Of a stretch of 64,000 nt of DNA, positions 8,691 through 17,175 are shown piece after piece (within the stretch, counting starts at the first letter, position 1; the number at the start of each line of letters is the position of its first letter). A program made the translations under genes and the position numbers. The DNA lies in NCBI GenBank assembly GCA_016721005.1, contig JADKJM010000005.1:248001-312000 (forward strand), given 5' to 3'. The notes beneath the pieces were generated by a model. It saw nothing but the letters and a program-made list of their open reading frames with translations. It had not been told where the DNA came from and made no database searches. This DNA comes from Flavobacteriales bacterium (lineage in GTDB: Bacteria; Bacteroidota; Bacteroidia; Flavobacteriales_F; PHOS-HE28).

Positions 8691-9929
8691 TCAGTGAGCC
8701 TCCTCGGCCCGTATGCGTGTCAGCCGAAGATAGGCGCTCCGGTTGAAGGAGGAGAAGAGCACCACCCACACCCCTACCGCCAACAAGGTGCTTGCGCCGA
8801 AGAGCATCAGGTAATAACCGGGTATCTTCCTCAGGCCCGCCCAGAACAAGGTGCCTTGCAGGAACAAGAGCGTCTCGCTGGTGGCGAAGCCGAGAACGAA
8901 GGAGATGAGTCCGAAGCGCATGGCAAGCCTGCGATGATCGAACCACCCGCGCATGAGCGCGAACGCGAAGAGCAAGGAGGTGATGGCACCGAGCGTGTTC
9001 AAGTGGATGAATCCGATGACGTAGTTGCGCAGGGTGAGCGACATGGTCGCCATGGCCGGGATGGCCACCAGGGATTGTGCGGCGATCTTCATGGCCATGG
9101 ACACCAGCATGACCCCGATGAGGAAGCGCATCCACTTGGTGGACTTCACGTAGGCTTGTGGGCGCGCGCCCCGCATGGCCATCATGGTTCGCCAGGCGGC
9201 AATGAACTGGAGCAGGATACCGAAGGAATTCACCGCGATGATGCCCGTATGCCGTTCGCTCCATGCCACGGCAAGTGCGAAGGTGAGCAGGGTGCCCGCC
9301 GCCCATAACACGGTGGTGGTGGTGTCCAGGCGCACATTCACGCCATGCTGCTCCGCCCAGCGACTCCCGATGGCCATGGCAGCGAACCAGAACCAACCGT
9401 TGAACTGGAAATGGAGGAACCACTGGATGCTCCAGTAGTACCATTCCGTGCCCGCAAGGCCGGAGGTCATGATCGGCCCCATGGCCCAGATACCAATGGT
9501 GCTCACGAACTGGAAAACGAAGGCGAGACGCACCAGCAGCCGACTGCCCGTCGCTGGCCAATGCCGGGTATGATGCCACACCAGTGCGATGAGCACGTAT
9601 CCGATGACCATCTGGCCCGCAGAACTTGCGATGGAAACGGATCCGTATCCTTGCAGCGGAAAACTCACGAGCATGGCGAGAACGAAGACTTGCGATGCGA
9701 GCATCCACCACGAAAACCCGCGCGGCGCTGGGCGATCATCCTGTCCGATGATAGCAATGAGCAAGGCGGGCATGACCCAACCAAGCATGGCCACATGCGA
9801 ATGCGCATGCAACCACGGTTTGAACAAGAGCCATGGCATATCCACCACATAGATCAACCGCAACATCGCCCCGATCGTGGCCGCTATGGCCAGGAAAAGA
9901 AGTGCTACTTGGAACCACCTGCGGATCAT
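8691..9929 (-). CDS. Heme-copper-oxidase-like multi-helix membrane protein
   Basis: This 412-residue protein has 11 or 12 predicted helices and few soluble segments. Its histidines fall in the helices where heme-copper oxidases and NO reductases bind metals: WLHAHSHVAMLGW (H41, H43, H45) in helix 2, QWFLHFQFNGWFWF (H173) where NorB has its FeB ligand, and FIHLNTLGAI (H309) late in the protein. The paired HH motif of the active site is not evident; the only HH, at 119-120, is probably in a loop. It may bind heme without a full binuclear centre. The ATG at 9929 follows from the start of the first helix. It is divergent from the cytochrome-nosZ unit. The function is unknown. Confidence 0.7.
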   Translation of the reverse strand: MIRRWFQVALLFLAIAATIGAMLRLIYVVDMPWLLFKPWLHAHSHVAMLGWVMPALLIAIIGQDDRPAPRGFSWWMLASQVFVLAMLVSFPLQGYGSVSIASSAGQMVIGYVLIALVWHHTRHWPATGSRLLVRLAFVFQFVSTIGIWAMGPIMTSGLAGTEWYYWSIQWFLHFQFNGWFWFAAMAIGSRWAEQHGVNVRLDTTTTVLWAAGTLLTFALAVAWSERHTGIIAVNSFGILLQFIAAWRTMMAMRGARPQAYVKSTKWMRFLIGVMLVSMAMKIAAQSLVAIPAMATMSLTLRNYVIGFIHLNTLGAITSLLFAFALMRGWFDHRRLAMRFGLISFVLGFATSETLLFLQGTLFWAGLRKIPGYYLMLFGASTLLAVGVWVVLFSSFNRSAYLRLTRIRAEEAH

Positions 9930-10062
9930 ATCTTGATCGGATAGTACACGTTGGTGAAAAATGGCGCGAAAGCTAACATTGCTCGATCGATCCGATGATG
10001 AAGGTCATAGCCCCGTCCGGATCACACCATCAAATTTGTCACACCAATAACAAACCCTACCC

Positions 10063-10527
10063 ATGAACACTTCACGTTGGCCGATCACCACAACCCTTTT
10101 CGTTGCATTGACCACGCTGGCCGCATGCGGAGGGGGTGCGCCTGCGAACCCATCCGCTACGCAGGAAGGTACGCCGGACGCATCTTCCGGAAATGCGACA
10201 GCGAAACCCGGCTTGATCACAGCGGCGGACCTGACCTTGGGTGACATCAACAAGGACATGGCGGCCAAGGGTGAAACGACCTACGACGTGAAATGCCAAG
10301 CCTGCCATAGCCGGGGTGGGAATCGGGTGGTCGGTCCGGGTTGGAAGGGACTTACCACGCGCCGCGAACCCGCTTGGATCATGAACATGATCATGAACGT
10401 TGATGTGATGCTCGCCGATGATCCCGAAGCACAGAAACTGCTGGAGGAATGCCTTGTGCGGATGCCGAACCAGAACCTCACCAAGGACGAAGCCCGCGAG
10501 TTGCTCGAATTCATGCGCACCCTTTGA
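10063..10527 (+). CDS. c-type cytochrome lipoprotein upstream of nosZ
   Basis: The 154-residue protein has a lipoprotein signal with a LAAC lipobox (C22), a Gly/Ala/Ser-rich linker, and one CQACH heme motif at residues 78-82 followed by GGNRVVGPGWKGL. A methionine in VRMPNQNL is the probable axial ligand. It lies 25 bases before nosZ on the same strand, and small cytochromes of this kind accompany clade II nosZ genes, so it is a good candidate for the direct electron donor to NosZ. No canonical FNR or NnrR palindrome was found in the 133-base spacer upstream. Confidence 0.87.
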   Translation: MNTSRWPITTTLFVALTTLAACGGGAPANPSATQEGTPDASSGNATAKPGLITAADLTLGDINKDMAAKGETTYDVKCQACHSRGGNRVVGPGWKGLTTRREPAWIMNMIMNVDVMLADDPEAQKLLEECLVRMPNQNLTKDEARELLEFMRTL

Positions 10528-10552
10528 ACCGATCCACGAACCAACCCAAAAC

Positions 10553-12550
10553 ATGAAACGCCCACTGTTGTCCACAGCGCTGGTGCTCGGAGGAGCCATC
10601 GGCCTGTTCCTCTTCTTCAATACCCTACAGGGATGCAGGCCCAATACCTCGCAAGCAAGCGCTGTGAAAGGTGATGCAGCAGCGAAGACCTATGTGAAGC
10701 CCGGCTCCTATGACGAGTTCTACAACTTCGTGAGCGGCGGTTTCAGTGGGCAGCTCAGTGTGTATGGTCTTCCCAGTGGCCGTATGCTGCGGAACATCCC
10801 CGTGTTCAGCGAGGATCCGCAAAGCGGCTATGGATTCAGCGAGGAGACCAAGCCGATGCTGATGACCACGCACGGATACATCCCTTGGGATGACAGCCAC
10901 CACCCGGAACTCTCCCAGACCGATGGCGTGCCCGATGGCAAGTGGTGCTTCATCAACGGGAACAATACACCGCGCATCGCCTTGATCGATCTCGGTACCT
11001 TCCGCACCAAGAGCATCATCGAGATCCCCAACTGCGCGGGCAACCACAGTTCCCCCTTCACCACGGGCAACAGCGAATACGTGGTGAGCGGAACGCGGTT
11101 CAGTATCCCCATGGGTACGGACGCGCAGCGCGATGTCCCGATCGAGACCTACCGCGAGAACTTCAAGGGCACGGTGAGTTTCATCCACCCGGATCCGGAG
11201 AGCGGCAAGATGTCCATCGCCTTCCAGATCATCACACCCGGCATGAACTTCGATCTGAGCCACGCCGGCAAAGGACCGAGCGAAGGTTGGTTCTTCTTCA
11301 GCTGCTACAACAGCGAACAAGCGTTCAGCTTGTTGGAGGTGAACGCGAGCCAACACGACAAGGACTACGTGATGGCGCTGAACTGGAAGAAGGCGGAACA
11401 GTACGCGAAAGAGGGCAAGGGCAAGAAGGTACCCGCGAAGTACTACAGCAACTGGTACAACGAGGAGACGCACACGGCCGAGAGCACCGTACTGGAGGAA
11501 GTGCTGCAACTGGATCCGCGCGAGTTGAAGGACCTCATCTACTTCATGCCCTGCCCGAAATCGCCGCACGGTTGTGATGTGGATCCCACGGGCCGCTACA
11601 TCGTGGGCAGTGGTAAGCTCGCCGCGCTGATCCCGGTCTTCGATTTCGAGAAGATCCAGAAGGCCATCGCCGCCAATGATCTGGAAGGGGACTTCATGGG
11701 CGTGCCCGTATTGAAGTACGAAAGCGTGCTGCACGGCGAGGTGAAGAAGCCAGGTCTCGGCCCATTGCACACCGAGTTCGATGGGAAGGGCAACGCCTAC
11801 ACCTCCATGTTCGTGAGCAGCGAGATCGTGAAGTGGAACATCGAGCGGCTGGAAGTGCTGGACCGCGTACCGACCTACTACAGCATCGGCCACCTGAGCA
11901 TACCAGGCGGTGACAGCAAGGCACCTTGGGGCAAGTATGTGGTCGCATACAACAAGATCACCAAGGACCGCTTCCTGCCCACAGGTCCCGAACTCGCGCA
12001 GAGTGCCCAGCTATACAGCATCGACGGTGACAAGATGGAATTGCTGCTGGACTTCCCCACGATCGGTGAACCGCACTATGCGCAGTCCATCCCTGCGGAC
12101 CTTGTTCGTCCGCGCGAGGTGAAGTTCTTCGACATCAACAAGAACATGCACCCGTACGTGTCCAGGGGTGAAAAGGAGACCGGTATCGAGCGGAAAGGAA
12201 ATGAGGTCCACATCAAGATGACCACGATCCGTTCGCACCTCACCCCCGACAACATCGAAGGCATCCGCATCGGCGATGTGGTGTACTTCCACGTCACGAA
12301 CCTGGAGCAGGATTGGGACGTGCCGCACGGCTTCGCCATCAAGGGCGCACGCAACGCCGAGCTCCTGATCATGCCGGGCGAGACATGTACGTTCAAGTGG
12401 GTGCCGGACCAAGTGGGCATCGTCCCCTTCTATTGCACGGACTTCTGCAGTGCGCTCCACCAGGAGATGCAAGGCTACATCCGCGTATCACCAGCAGGAA
12501 GCAATGTGAAGCTGACGGCTGAGACCCGATCGTTCGACGCCGGATCGTGA
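10553..12550 (+). CDS. nosZ: Nitrous-oxide reductase, clade II (Sec-type)
   Basis: The 665-residue protein reduces N2O to N2 in the periplasm. The N-terminus has a Sec signal with a lipobox-like TLQGC (C28) and no twin arginine, as in clade II enzymes. The seven-bladed propeller carries the CuZ histidines, including PWDDSHHPELS (H116, H117), PHGCDVDPTGRY and LGPLHTEFDGKGNAYT. The C-terminal cupredoxin domain holds the CuA motif CTDFCSALHQEM (C628, C632, H636, M639). The ATG at 10553 is chosen because upstream sequence in the frame overlaps the cytochrome gene and would spoil the signal peptide. A hairpin follows the stop. All motifs expected of an active enzyme are present. Confidence 0.97.
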   Translation: MKRPLLSTALVLGGAIGLFLFFNTLQGCRPNTSQASAVKGDAAAKTYVKPGSYDEFYNFVSGGFSGQLSVYGLPSGRMLRNIPVFSEDPQSGYGFSEETKPMLMTTHGYIPWDDSHHPELSQTDGVPDGKWCFINGNNTPRIALIDLGTFRTKSIIEIPNCAGNHSSPFTTGNSEYVVSGTRFSIPMGTDAQRDVPIETYRENFKGTVSFIHPDPESGKMSIAFQIITPGMNFDLSHAGKGPSEGWFFFSCYNSEQAFSLLEVNASQHDKDYVMALNWKKAEQYAKEGKGKKVPAKYYSNWYNEETHTAESTVLEEVLQLDPRELKDLIYFMPCPKSPHGCDVDPTGRYIVGSGKLAALIPVFDFEKIQKAIAANDLEGDFMGVPVLKYESVLHGEVKKPGLGPLHTEFDGKGNAYTSMFVSSEIVKWNIERLEVLDRVPTYYSIGHLSIPGGDSKAPWGKYVVAYNKITKDRFLPTGPELAQSAQLYSIDGDKMELLLDFPTIGEPHYAQSIPADLVRPREVKFFDINKNMHPYVSRGEKETGIERKGNEVHIKMTTIRSHLTPDNIEGIRIGDVVYFHVTNLEQDWDVPHGFAIKGARNAELLIMPGETCTFKWVPDQVGIVPFYCTDFCSALHQEMQGYIRVSPAGSNVKLTAETRSFDAGS

Positions 12551-12577
12551 TCCAACGGAACAAATAACCAACAAGGG

Positions 12578-12609
12578 AAGCACCGGTGTGATCATGCGCA
12601 CCGGTGCTT
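12578..12609 (+). terminator. Hairpin after nosZ
   Basis: Eleven-base arms at 12578-12588 and 12599-12609 pair perfectly around a 10-base loop and run into a short T stretch. It lies between nosZ and the NosB-NosL gene, so it may terminate part of the transcripts or protect the nosZ message. Confidence 0.7.
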
Positions 12610-12631
12610 TTCGCTCTAACAGGTACCAGCC

Positions 12632-13696
12632 ATGATCTTGCACAAGCCACGACCGATCTCCCGGATCATCATCGCCATCGCCGCGCTGTCCCTCGGCTTG
12701 CTGCTGGTGACACCCATTTGGCGCATCGACCTCGCCGCACCGCAATACCCCGAAGGCCTCGCGCTACAGATCTTCCATGACCGATTCACCGGCGATGTGA
12801 ACAAGATCAACGGCCTGAACCACTACATCGGCATGGCGACGATCCATAACGAGATGTTCCCGGAATTCGAGATCATGCGGTACGCCTTCTACCTCCTGAT
12901 CGGTTGGGGGCTCATCGCCGCGGCGATCGGTCGGCGCGGCGCCATCTTCAGCTGGACCATGGCGCTCTTCGCGTACGTGATCTGGGCCATGTGGGACATG
13001 TACGCATGGGGCTACCGGTACGGGCACGACCTGGACCCGCACGCGGCGATCAAGGTGGAGGGCATGGTCTATCAGCCGCCGCTCTTCGGGCACAAGAAAC
13101 TGTTGAATTTCGATGCGTGGTCCTTGCCCGATACCGGCGGATGGATCCTCTTTGCGGTGGTCTCCGTCGCGTGCATCATCTGGTTCTTCGAGTGGCGCTG
13201 GCCGAAGAAGGAACCGGCCGAGGGCACGCCGCACCGGCCGCTTCCCAATGAACTCGCCGCCACCATGGCCGGTATCGCCTTGCTCTTCACCGTATCATCC
13301 TGCGGCACCAACGGGCCACCCGTCATCGATCTCGGAAAGGCGGAGTGCGCCTTCTGTCGCATGAACGTGATGGACCCGCAGTTCGCCTCGGCGATCGTGA
13401 CCAAGCAAGGGCGCACCTACACGTTCGATTCACCCGAGTGCATGGTGCAGCACGTGGCCGATGGTGCCATCGCGGAAGAGCAGGTGGCCGGTTGGTGGGT
13501 GAGCGATCACGCCCATCCGGGAACGCTCATCGATGCCACCTCCGCGTTCTACCTCCACGCCCCCACCCTACGCAGCCCGATGAACGGCAACGTGGCCGCC
13601 TTCTCTTCGGAAGCGGACCGCAGCACCACCGCCGGCACACATCCCGGAGACGTGCTCGACTGGCCCGCTGTACGCACCCTGCTCACCGATACCTGA
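12632..13696 (+). CDS. NosB-like membrane protein fused to NosL
   Basis: The 354-residue protein has two parts. Residues 1-195 form a membrane protein with helices at about 10-30, 85-101, 105-128 and 170-188, which matches the position and size of NosB, found just after nosZ in clade II clusters. Residues from about 212 onward look like a complete NosL: a hydrophobic stretch with a VSSC lipobox-like site (C224), then the copper site CAFCRM (C239, C242, M244) and TFDSPECMVQH. NosL is a copper chaperone for the CuZ site of NosZ. The junction retains what looks like NosL's own signal peptide, with an internal ATG at 13265. Separate translation of NosL from that codon is possible. The nosD start follows the stop by three bases. 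Confidence 0.85.
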   Translation: MILHKPRPISRIIIAIAALSLGLLLVTPIWRIDLAAPQYPEGLALQIFHDRFTGDVNKINGLNHYIGMATIHNEMFPEFEIMRYAFYLLIGWGLIAAAIGRRGAIFSWTMALFAYVIWAMWDMYAWGYRYGHDLDPHAAIKVEGMVYQPPLFGHKKLLNFDAWSLPDTGGWILFAVVSVACIIWFFEWRWPKKEPAEGTPHRPLPNELAATMAGIALLFTVSSCGTNGPPVIDLGKAECAFCRMNVMDPQFASAIVTKQGRTYTFDSPECMVQHVADGAIAEEQVAGWWVSDHAHPGTLIDATSAFYLHAPTLRSPMNGNVAAFSSEADRSTTAGTHPGDVLDWPAVRTLLTDT

Positions 13697-13699
13697 TCC

Positions 13700-14974
13700 A
13701 TGCGCCGCACGTTCGCTTCCACCCTCTTGGCGATGTGCTGCTTGCTGGTGGGTGCGCGTGTATGCACCGTACGGCCCGGCGGCACTTCCATCACCGAGGC
13801 CCTCGCCATCACGATGGAATGCGATACCATTCGCGTGCTCAAAGGCACCTATACGGAAGGCGCGCTCACCATCCAACGTCCGGTGGTGCTGCTGGGTGAA
13901 GGCTGGCCGGTGATCGATGGCGGCGGCACCGGGGAGGTCATCGTGGTGAATGCATCGCATGTGACGATCTCCGGCTTCGTGATCCGTGGCACGCGGGTGA
14001 GCGACATGAACGACAACGCCGCGATCAAGTGCATCAGCGTCACGGACATCGCGATCACCGGCAACCGCATCCTGCATTGCTTCTTCGGGATCCACCTCAG
14101 CAGCGTAGCGCGCGCCACCATCGCGGACAACGAAGTGATAGGCGATGAGGCCGTGTCCGAGACGCGCCGCGCGAACGGCATCCACCTCTGGAAGTGCAAC
14201 CATGTGTACATCCTACGCAACACCGCGATCCACCACCGCGATGGCATCTACCTGGAGTTCGTCACCGATTCGCACGTGGACCACAACACGAGCGCATACA
14301 ACTCCCGCTACGGCCTGCACTTCATGTTCAGCCATCGCGACAGCTACACCCACAACCTCTTCCATGATAACGGCGCCGGGGTGGCGGTGATGTTCACGCG
14401 CGACGTGACCATGACCGACAACCGGTTCGAACGCAACCGCGGCGCCAGCGCCTACGGATTGCTCCTGAAGGAGATCAACGACGCGCACATCGAACGGAAC
14501 CTCTTCACCGACAACACCGTGGGCCTGCTGGTGGACGGGTGCAACCGCGCGGATATCCGCGACAACCGCTTCGAGGCCAACGGCTGGGCCGTGCGCGTGT
14601 ACGCCAACAGCACCGCTGCCCATTACGAGGGCAACGTTTTCACCGGGAACACCTTCGACATGACCACCAACGGGGACCTGGTGTTGAGCACCTTGCAACA
14701 CAACTATTGGGACCGCTACCGCGGCTACGACCTGGACCGCGATGGCGTGGGCGACGTGCCCTTCCGTCCGTTGAGCGTCTTCGCCCTGGTGACCGAGCGC
14801 ATGCCCTACGCCATGGTGCTCTCGCGCAGTTTGATGGTGAACCTCCTGGACCAGAGCGAACGCCTGATCCCCACATTGACGCCGGCCACCTTGGAGGATC
14901 GCGCACCGCTGATGCGACCACCGACCCCGGGAACCCCCACCACCATGAACACCAAGGGCCGCACGGCACCATGA
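13700..14974 (+). CDS. nosD: Nitrous oxide reductase maturation protein NosD
   Basis: The 424-residue protein has a signal peptide (residues 1-22) and then a run of parallel beta-helix repeats, with characteristic lines such as HVTISGFVIRGT, DIAITGNRIL and RADIRDNRFEANGWAVRV. It ends with HNYWDRYRGYDLDRDGVGDVPF, a signature of NosD and related CASH-domain proteins. NosD is a periplasmic protein that works with the NosFY transporter to assemble the CuZ site. Its stop overlaps the NosF start (ATGA). Length and domain order are normal for the family. Confidence 0.93.
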   Translation: MRRTFASTLLAMCCLLVGARVCTVRPGGTSITEALAITMECDTIRVLKGTYTEGALTIQRPVVLLGEGWPVIDGGGTGEVIVVNASHVTISGFVIRGTRVSDMNDNAAIKCISVTDIAITGNRILHCFFGIHLSSVARATIADNEVIGDEAVSETRRANGIHLWKCNHVYILRNTAIHHRDGIYLEFVTDSHVDHNTSAYNSRYGLHFMFSHRDSYTHNLFHDNGAGVAVMFTRDVTMTDNRFERNRGASAYGLLLKEINDAHIERNLFTDNTVGLLVDGCNRADIRDNRFEANGWAVRVYANSTAAHYEGNVFTGNTFDMTTNGDLVLSTLQHNYWDRYRGYDLDRDGVGDVPFRPLSVFALVTERMPYAMVLSRSLMVNLLDQSERLIPTLTPATLEDRAPLMRPPTPGTPTTMNTKGRTAP

Positions 14975-15708
14975 ACAGGATCGCATTCCAGAACCTTGGC
15001 AAGCGCTATGGCAAGCAATGGGCCTTGCGTGGCGTCAGCGCGGCCTTTGCCGAAGGTGAAGTGGTGATGGTGATCGGACCCAACGGATCGGGCAAGACCA
15101 CGTTGATCAAATGTTTGCTCGGCCTGGTCCGATCCACCGAAGGTTCCATCGCGGTGAACGGGACCGTGATCGGCACGGACCCCTCCTATCGCGCGGCCAT
15201 CGGCTACATGCCGCAACTCGCGGAGTTCCCCAAGGAACTCACCGTGGAACAACTCCTGCGCATGATGAATGACATCCGTGGTGCGCGCAGCGGATCCACC
15301 GACGACCGGCTGATCGCATCGTTGGGTGTGGACGCCCTATTGGACAAACGCATCAGCAACCTGAGCGGTGGCATGCGACAAAAAGTGAGCGCGGTACTTG
15401 CCTTCCGCTACCGACCGAACATCCTTGTGCTGGACGAACCCACTGCGGGCCTCGACCCCATCAGCGCAGGGACCTTGTTGGAAGCCGTATTGCAAGCACG
15501 GCGCAACGGAGCCACGGTACTCATCACCTCCCACATCATGGAGGAAGTGCAGCGCCTCGGCGATCGCGTGGCCTATTTGCAGGATGGCCTTCTGCGTTTC
15601 GCGCTTCCGCCCGAGACCATCACCGAGGTGACCGGGGAAAGCGTGCTCTCCATCGCCCTGCCCAAGTACCTCGCCCAACTCAGCCCCGTGCATGTGGAAG
15701 GTCTATAA
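14971..15708 (+). CDS. nosF: ABC transporter ATP-binding protein NosF
   Basis: This 245-residue ATPase has Walker A (GPNGSGKTT, residues 36-44), the signature LSGGMRQK, Walker B (ILVLDEPTAGLD) and a switch histidine in TSHIMEEV. NosF energises the NosY permease in maturation of nitrous-oxide reductase, probably exporting a sulfur species for the CuZ site. I chose the ATG at 14971, which overlaps the nosD stop; a longer frame upstream runs through nosD and is not real. The 3' end overlaps nosY by 17 bases, so translation is probably coupled. Confidence 0.95.
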   Translation: MNRIAFQNLGKRYGKQWALRGVSAAFAEGEVVMVIGPNGSGKTTLIKCLLGLVRSTEGSIAVNGTVIGTDPSYRAAIGYMPQLAEFPKELTVEQLLRMMNDIRGARSGSTDDRLIASLGVDALLDKRISNLSGGMRQKVSAVLAFRYRPNILVLDEPTAGLDPISAGTLLEAVLQARRNGATVLITSHIMEEVQRLGDRVAYLQDGLLRFALPPETITEVTGESVLSIALPKYLAQLSPVHVEGL

Positions 15709-16459
15709 GTACACCCTGCTGGATCTGGCGCGCAATCGTTTCGCGCTGGGCTACGCCTTCCTGCTCCTGTTGGTCTCCCTCGGCCTCTTCCTATTGGAGG
15801 GCGATGACACCAAGGCGCTCATCAGCCTCACACAAGTGGTGCTCGCCCTCACACCGCTGCTCGCACTGGTCTTCACCATCATCTACTTCTACAACCAGTA
15901 CGAATTCACCGTGCTGCTCGCCGTGCAACCATTACGTCGGCAGGCGATCCTGCGCGCACAGTTCCTCGCCATCACCACCGCGCTGGTGGTGTCCTTCCTC
16001 TTCGGCGTGGGCCTACCGGTGATCGCATGGACCTCCAATGCCATTGGCTGGACCCTGCTCCTCACCGGCACCGCACTGACCGCGGTCTTCTGTGCACTGG
16101 GCATATCCATCGCGGTGCGGCAACGCGACCGCGCCAAAGCCGTGGGCGTGGGTTTGGTGACCTGGGTGCTCATGGTACTCGTGTACGACTCCCTTTTGCT
16201 GTGGCTGCTCTTCACCTTCAGTGAATACCCCATCGAACCCGTGATCGTTCCGCTGGCCGCATTGAATCCCATCGACCTCTCGCGCATCCTCATCATGCTG
16301 AAGATCGATCTCGCCGCGTTGCTCGGATACACCGGCGCGGTGTACCAACATTTCTTCGGCAGCTTCGGCGGCATGGTGGTGTCCTTCCTCGCGCTGTTGC
16401 TGTGGACCGCATTGCCCGCGTGGGGCGCGGTGCGCGCCTTCGTGCGCAAGGATCTATGA
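15692..16459 (+). CDS. nosY: ABC transporter permease NosY
   Basis: The 255-residue membrane protein has six predicted helices, the first at about 18-36, and belongs to the NosY/ABC-2 permease family. The stretch YNQYEFTVLLAVQPLRRQAI between the second and third helices is typical of the cytosolic coupling region. It pairs with the NosF ATPase encoded just upstream, with which it overlaps. Together with NosD and NosL it completes the accessory set needed for CuZ assembly. Confidence 0.92.
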   Translation: MWKVYKYTLLDLARNRFALGYAFLLLLVSLGLFLLEGDDTKALISLTQVVLALTPLLALVFTIIYFYNQYEFTVLLAVQPLRRQAILRAQFLAITTALVVSFLFGVGLPVIAWTSNAIGWTLLLTGTALTAVFCALGISIAVRQRDRAKAVGVGLVTWVLMVLVYDSLLLWLLFTFSEYPIEPVIVPLAALNPIDLSRILIMLKIDLAALLGYTGAVYQHFFGSFGGMVVSFLALLLWTALPAWGAVRAFVRKDL

Positions 16460-16583
16460 ACGGAGCGGATGGCAGAGCGGAGCGTAGGAACCGCGCATCC
16501 TCTTGGCCAGTGTGAGGAAACGTGCCGCCTGATGGAACACATCGGGGAGTCTGACGGATATCATCCGCTAGGGACACGAAGCG

Positions 16584-16591
16584 TGTAACCT
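16584..16591 (+). promoter_or_regulatory. Putative Bacteroidota -7 box
   Basis: TAACCTTG resembles the TAnnTTTG consensus and ends 23 bases before the ATG of the fasciclin gene. It implies that this gene can be transcribed separately from the nos operon. Confidence 0.35.
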
Positions 16592-16614
16592 TGTCCGCGT
16601 AACGCACAACCATC

Positions 16615-17175
16615 ATGAACACCAAACCCTCGTTCCACGGGCCCATGGCCCTGATCGCTTCCTTCGCACTGATCGCTTGCGGCGGCGGTGCTCCTGTTGA
16701 AGAAACTGCCGCAACCCCCGCGAACGCTCCCGGTGGTGGGCAATCCACCGTGCAGGACGACCAGTCACAGAAGAACGTGGTGGGCGTGGCCGTGGCATCA
16801 CCGGACCACACCACATTGGTGGCTGCCGTGAAGGCCGCCGAATTGGTGGACGCGTTGAGCAACGCCGGTCCCTTCACCGTGTACGCACCGACGAACGCGG
16901 CCTTTGCTGCCCTGCCCGCCGGTACCGTGGAGGGCTTGTTGAAGCCGGAGAAGAAGGAAGCCCTCCAGGACATCCTGCAATACCATGTAGCCCTGGGCGT
17001 GCTGAAGCCGGAGCAATTGCGTGATGGCCAACGGATGGGCATGGTGAACGGCGGCAACGTGACCTTCCATGTGAAGGATGGCAAACTGATGATCAACGAT
17101 GCCAACGTGATCGCCACCGTACCGTGCAGCAACGGCTTGGTCTGCGTGATCGACAAGGTCCTACTGCCACAGTAA
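16615..17175 (+). CDS. Fasciclin (FAS1) domain lipoprotein
   Basis: The 186-residue protein has a lipoprotein signal (IACGGG, C22), a low-complexity linker rich in Ala, Thr and Pro, and one FAS1 domain at residues about 60-186. The two FAS1 signature regions are visible: GPFTVYAPTNAAFAALP and, near the end, NDANVIATVPCSNGLVCVIDKVLLP. FAS1 proteins mediate adhesion or bind small ligands. It is 155 bases after nosY on the same strand, with a possible promoter of its own. Its link to N2O reduction is unproven, but its position between nos and ccm genes is notable. Confidence 0.9.
   Translation: MNTKPSFHGPMALIASFALIACGGGAPVEETAATPANAPGGGQSTVQDDQSQKNVVGVAVASPDHTTLVAAVKAAELVDALSNAGPFTVYAPTNAAFAALPAGTVEGLLKPEKKEALQDILQYHVALGVLKPEQLRDGQRMGMVNGGNVTFHVKDGKLMINDANVIATVPCSNGLVCVIDKVLLPQ

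Noticed and set aside
9930..10062. FNR or NnrR operator in front of the cytochrome-nosZ unit
   Set aside because: No TTGAT-N4-ATCAA or TTGAC-N4-GTCAA pattern is present; only loose half-sites can be found.
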